Shown piece by piece: positions 59,901 to 64,000 of a stretch of 64,000 bases of DNA (position 1 is its first letter; each line of letters begins with the position of its first letter). The position numbers were made by a program, and so were the translations under genes. The stretch is from Cephalotrichum gorgonifer (taxonomy: Eukaryota; Ascomycota; Sordariomycetes; Microascales; Microascaceae), in NCBI GenBank assembly GCA_900312665.1, contig ONZQ02000004.1, positions 1,370,244-1,434,243 of the forward strand. Direction: 5' to 3'. The notes beneath the pieces are model-generated. The model was not told the origin of the DNA. It worked only from the letters and a program-made list of their open reading frames with translations, and did no database searches.

Positions 59901-60722
59901 ACACGTATACAAACGTATAACAGCGCAGGCGTCTAACACAAAACGTCCACGATAAAAGGCTACTAGGCTACTAGTAGTAATATACATGTTAAGTATGCGT
60001 GTATCAAGTTATATTAGAGAACCATTGCAGCCAGTGCAGCTCTTCACATCGACGACTAGTCGCCACATCTGGTCGCGTGTGCACCTGAGCCCCAAGCATT
60101 GCTCATTATTATTTGATTGGTGTACCTACTCGTAGACTCGGGATATCTACGGAAGGGTCGATGTTTGGGGAAAGGTAGCGCGCTCAGTGAGACCGGCAGC
60201 CAGCCTCCTGCTGGTTTTTTTTTTTTGGTGGAGAAATGAATTCCTCGGTGCCTGCTTAGGAGGCAAGTGAGACAATATTCAAGGTTGAATCAGGTCATAA
60301 TAATAGCACTGCGAAGTTGGGAGTTGTAGCCATATCCATATCCATGTCCATATCCGTGTAAGTGCGAAGGCAGTTCAAGCGCCGGCTTGGCGTAACTGAA
60401 ATCAGCACCTTTTTGCCCCCAATAGCAGCCCGAGTACCCGCATAGTTACAGGTGTTCATTGTACTAAAGTAACCCGCCACCGAACGTATTTTCCCGCCAC
60501 TCCGTCCTCGCCGACGACCGCCGACCACGACGCCTCCTGGTCCCAATCCCAATTCCACCCCCAATCCCGAACGGAGCGGAACTCTCGACTCCTCCACTTC
60601 CCGTTCAACTCCCGCCGTACCTCAACCCCGAATCCACCCCTCCTCGACCTACCTACACCTCGACCGCTCCGTTCCCCGTTCTCCCGTTGCGCGACAAGCC
60701 CCTCGGGGCGCACTCCCCGACC
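56964..60722. other. Gene-poor interval with a possible relic frame
   Basis: 3.8 kb. A plus-strand frame at 58166-58558 reads through about 130 codons broken by one TAG at 58370-58372 and may be a decayed gene or chance. AT-rich sequence lies at 59680-60010. A CCATAT-type repeat lies at 60331-60356. Sequence from about 60470 on is the 5' UTR and promoter of the mannosidase gene. Nothing else is supported. Confidence 0.5.
58166..58558 (+). pseudogene. Possible gene relic: one frame interrupted by a single stop
   Basis: From ATG 58166 the frame reads FRVWKGRRYHILELLAGRDL and onward to WREW, meets TAG at 58370-58372, and continues in the same frame as WMIRRHGFARMYLTPC to WDRWREAQ and TGA at 58558. 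Trp/Arg/Tyr-rich, protein-like composition on both sides of the stop suggests one former coding exon. No domain, conserved start or splice site was recognised, so chance remains plausible. Confidence 0.2.
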
Positions 60723-62987
60723 ATGTCGTTTACCGTCCCCAGAAACGTCCCCTCGTTCACGAACTCCGGCCGCAGGGGGGCCGAAGACCACATATGGGCC
60801 GCCGCGGGCATGAATTCGCGCGGCTCCCGCGGCGGCCCGGCCGGCGGCGGCGGGATCCTCCACGGCGTGCAGGGGCGCATGGAGGGCCTCTTCGACGGGA
60901 AGGCGACGCTGCCCATGTACAAGGACAAGCCCTACACCTACGCCGCGTCGAGGAGGATGCGTCCCCTGTGGCGCAGGAAGAGGGTCGTGGGATTCCTGGG
61001 CGGCCTGCTGCTCCTCGTGGTTATGTATTTCAACGGCGCCTTCCAGGTCGACAAGCGCGGCGGGAAGCAGTCGGTGTGGAGTATAAAGGGCTTCACAGAT
61101 TCGCTGCCGGATGGCCGCGTCGATTGGAATGGCAGGAGGCAGCAGGTTGTGGCGGCATTTGAGCGGAGTTGGGATGCCTATGAGCGGCATGCGTGGGGTA
61201 AGTTCGAGTTCCCCACCAGCAGGGATATACGGGCGCGGGCATTGCGCCCTGTTGCAACTGCAAATGCAGCTGCAGCAGCAACTGTGATGGGATGATCGGC
61301 ACTAACACTTTCTTCCTTCCTCCGGCAGGCAAGGACCAATTCTTCCCCATATCGAAAGGCGGGAAGCAGATGACCCCCAAGGGGATGGGCTGGATCATCA
61401 TCGACTCCCTCGACACCATGATGCTGATGAACCTAACATCCCAACTGAGCCACGCGAGGGAATGGCTGGACAAGTCCCTGACGTGGGACCAAGACCAGGA
61501 CGTCAACACGTTCGAGACCACGATTCGAATGCTGGGCGGCCTCTTGAGCGCCCACTACCTGTCGACCGAGTTCCCCGACCTGGCCCCCGTGCCCCCGGAC
61601 GCCCCCGGTGAGGACCTCTACCTGGAAAAGGCCAAGGACCTCGCCGACCGCCTCATCGCGGCCTTCGAAAGCCCCTCCGGTATCCCCTACGCGAGCGTCA
61701 ACATCGGCACGCGGGAGGGGCTCCCATCCCACAGCGACGGCGGCGCCTCCTCCACCGCCGAGGCAGCCACCCTCCAGCTCGAGTTCAAGTACCTCGCGAA
61801 GCTCACGGGGGAGAAGGACTATTGGGACAAGGTCGAGAAGGTCATGCAGGTCATCGACGACAACGGTGTCCAGGACGGTCTCGTGCCCATCTACCTCTAC
61901 CCGGCCGACGGCAAGTTCAGGGGCCGCAACGTGCGCCTCGGGAGCCGCGGCGACTCCTACTACGAGTACCTCATCAAGCAGTACCTCCAGACCAACGGCG
62001 CAGAGCCCATCTACAAGGAGCTGTGGACTGAGGCCTTGGCCGGCGTGCGGAAGCACCTGGTCACGTACACCGAGACCTCGGGCTTCACGATCATCGGCGA
62101 GCGGCCCGATGGCCTTGAAGCGCCCCTGTCCCCGAAGATGGACCACCTCGTGTGCTTCCTGCCGGGGTCCATCGCCCTCGCGGCCACGGGGGGGCTCACG
62201 CTCGCCGAGGCCCGGAAGCTGCCCACGTGGACGGCGAGGGACGAGGCCGACATGCGGCTTGCCGAAGAGCTCACGCACACATGCTGGGCCACGTACAAGT
62301 ACATGGCGACGGGTCTGGCGGCGGAAATCACCCACTTCAACGTCCCGAGCCCGTCCCCGCCCGAGGGCGCCGAGCATCCCACCCCCCCTTCCGTTCTTAA
62401 GGCCGACGACCATGAGGCGGAGTGGCGGAAGGACTTCGTGGTCAAGCGGGGCGACTCGCATAACATCCAACGTCCCGAGACCGTGGAGTCGCTCTTCCAT
62501 ATGTGGAGGATCACGAAGGACGTCAAGTACCGCCAGTGGGGGTGGGAGATGTTCAACAGCTTCCTGCAGTACACTGCGGTCGAGGGGTCCGGGTACACGA
62601 GTCTGTCCAACGCGAATACGGTGCCGCCCGAGTTGAGGGATAACATGGAGAGCTTCTGGCTGGTGAGTTACAAGTCCCCCAACCCCCAACCACACTACGC
62701 CCCCTTTTTCATACATATCTCAGGTTTGAGGCGAGAGACTAACATGATGTAAAAAGGCCGAGACCCTGAAATACTTCTACCTCCTCTTCTCCCCCGACGA
62801 CGTCCTCCCGCTTGACAAGATCGTCCTCAACACCGAGGCGCACCCCTTCCCTCGCTTCGACATGGGCTCCCTGTTCTCCACAGGCTGGCAGCGGAAGCCG
62901 AGGGACTCGACCGGGAAGTTGGTGGTTCAGAAGGAAGCGGCCGTCCCCGAGACGCCCAAGGACACCAAGAACGAGGGGAGGATGTGA
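60723..62987 (+). CDS. mns1: Class I alpha-1,2-mannosidase (GH47), ER/Golgi type II membrane enzyme
   Basis: Trims alpha-1,2-mannose from N-glycans (Man9GlcNAc2 to Man8 or lower) in the ER or early Golgi. It is Ca-dependent, 679 residues. Exons are 60723..61197, 61329..62662 and 62757..62987; introns are 131 and 94 nt (phases 1 and 0). A hydrophilic Gly-rich cytoplasmic tail of about 87 residues precedes the anchor (VVGFLGGLLLLVVMYF). GH47 blocks run in order: RSWDAYERHAWGKDQFFPIS, GWIIIDSLDTMMLM, NTFETTIRMLGGLLSAHYLS, GGASSTAEAATLQLEFKYL, LGSRGDSYYEYLIKQYL, DHLVCFLPGSIAL, ELTHTCW, RPETVESLFHMWRIT, DNMESFWLAETLKYFYLLFS and LNTEAHPF with the Ca-binding Thr. Acidic catalytic residues in these blocks are intact. 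The long tail suggests a Golgi or quality-control paralogue as an alternative to strict ER Mns1. Confidence 0.96.
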
Positions 62988-63812
62988 CGGGACTGAGATG
63001 TTCTGTACGTGTACCATATGCCAAGAAGGCCCGCGGGTGAGTGGTGAGTGGTGAGCCGGAGGGGGGGTTGCATTCTGAACGAGCGATGAAAGCGAGAGCG
63101 ACATTTGTACATACATATTTTGTCGGCCTTCTAGTTTGGGTTTCATGGTGGGCTTTACTTCATTTACGCGTTCATGTATCATGGGGGCCTCGTGCTCGTC
63201 GAGGAGGGGGGGAAAGTATATACTGTACATTCATACTGCATCTTCAACAAGTCGGCTGGAGAGAGACAAGGGGATATATGACTGGCTTATATTACCAAAG
63301 GCAGAGTGGACCTGGTCATCGTATGTTGGCCATTGCTGAATACCAGAGGAAATGTAGCCTTCAATATCCGACAGGTCTAGATGTGCTCCGCTAGGTACGA
63401 TTAACACAGCTACTTCATGTACAAATATATTTTTTATATTTATGTAAGCTAGAGCTCTGTCTCTAATGAGTTCTCTCAGGGTGAGCTTCTGGACCCACGC
63501 TTTCGGGTGGGTGGCGGCACGGGGTGGTATGGGGCTAGCCTTCTGGTAGGAGGACTCTTGCGAACGACACGCATAGTTGCATCCTCCCATGGTTTTCCCT
63601 AAAAGGCTGGAGCCCTGTTCCAGGGGTCCACGGGCTCTCATCCTAGTTTCCGCCGCCGCCAAGTCCCCCCGCCGTGTTGGAGCCCTTTATCACATCGTAG
63701 ATTGGCGCGACAGCAACACTCAGTAGCCTACGGCCGCTCGTATGGGTCTGGGGACTTCGTCCATCCTAGCTCGGGTATATATCCTCAAAACCTCCCCCGC
63801 CTTGCTCACGGT
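62988..63812. other. Convergent intergenic region
   Basis: Between the mannosidase (+) and the partial gene at the right edge (-). AT-rich from 63200 to 63460. The 143-codon minus frame at 63231-63662 is not considered real. No gene is seen. Confidence 0.55.
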
Positions 63813-64000
63813 CTACCTCCTCTCTAGCTCATCGATGCGCCGCTGTATGATATCCTGCCTAGCCCTCAGCGCCTGGAGCTCCTCCACAGCTGGGGTCCCC
63901 GCACCGCCGTCCAGCGACCCCCTCGGCGTCAGCTGGCGCGGGGGGGGCTCGTAAGCGGGGGGCGGGTCTGGGTCGGGTCCGTCCCTACTCCGTACGCGGG
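63813..64000 (-). CDS. C-terminal fragment of an unknown coiled-coil protein (cut by window edge)
   Basis: An open frame without start enters from the right edge and ends at TAG 63815-63813. It covers 61 codons without interruption. The sequence is Pro/Asp-rich with a PPxY motif (DPPPAYEPPPRQL), then GSLDGGAGTPAVEEL and a terminal charged helix (QALRARQDIIQRRIDELERR) with heptad-like spacing. GC-rich codons and the coherent helix right before the stop support a real 3' end. The PPxY motif could recruit an Rsp5-type ligase. The protein family cannot be told from this piece. Confidence 0.58.
   Translation of the reverse strand, partial: RVRSRDGPDPDPPPAYEPPPRQLTPRGSLDGGAGTPAVEELQALRARQDIIQRRIDELERR

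Noticed and set aside
61433..62716. 427-codon open frame antisense to the mannosidase gene
   Set aside because: Long antisense frames arise from the strong C/G third-position bias of the sense gene; this one is Arg/Gly/Val-rich with no domain. The same applies to long antisense frames over the SAM-PH, KTR and erd1 genes.

Overview
The window is nuclear DNA of a filamentous ascomycete, most likely a Sordariomycete. The protein-coding genes are GC-rich with strong C/G third-position bias. Most have one to three short introns (about 60-440 nt) with GTRNGT donors and CTAAC/CTGAC-like branch sites before AG. Fungus-specific families are present: a Zn2Cys6 regulator, a GT15 mannosyltransferase, a fibroin-3-related protein, an RCR protein and a fungal STIMATE homologue. 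No transposon, rRNA, tRNA or CRISPR could be supported. All gene models were assembled by eye from exon frames and splice sites.

Left part (1-13.1 kb): the 5' end of a Zn2Cys6 transcription factor runs off the left edge on the minus strand. It is followed by about 12.7 kb with no credible gene. That stretch holds a 238-base N gap flanked by two copies of the same ~70-bp sequence, which looks like an unmerged contig overlap.

Middle (13.1-31.1 kb): a SAM-PH domain protein (+), a mitochondrial small-subunit protein of the Fe/Mn-SOD fold (-), a STIMATE/YPL162C-type vacuolar membrane protein (+), a fibroin-3-related Cys-rich membrane protein (-), an F-box-like lineage-restricted gene (+), an RCR-type membrane adaptor with PY motifs (-), and an unrecognised 162-residue coiled-coil protein (-).

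Dense block (32.3-51 kb): a FAHD1-like hydrolase (+), 3-hydroxyanthranilate 3,4-dioxygenase (-) and a Ctr copper transporter (+) sharing one promoter interval, a Pcd1-like CoA diphosphatase ending in a PTS1-like tripeptide (-), a 549-residue unknown (-), a KRE2/KTR mannosyltransferase (+) convergent with Erd1 (-), the peroxin Pex10 (+) divergent from Erd1, and a LYAR-type zinc-finger protein (-).

Right part (51-64 kb): two sparse intervals surround a Bem46/ABHD13 hydrolase (+). Then come a class I alpha-1,2-mannosidase (GH47, +) and the C-terminus of an unknown coiled-coil protein (-) running off the right edge.

Two themes link genes. One is Golgi/ER glycan processing (KTR, Erd1, GH47). The other is the peroxisome (Pex10, and Pcd1 with a possible PTS1). 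The genes are ordinary housekeeping genes scattered over both strands, not a biosynthetic cluster.
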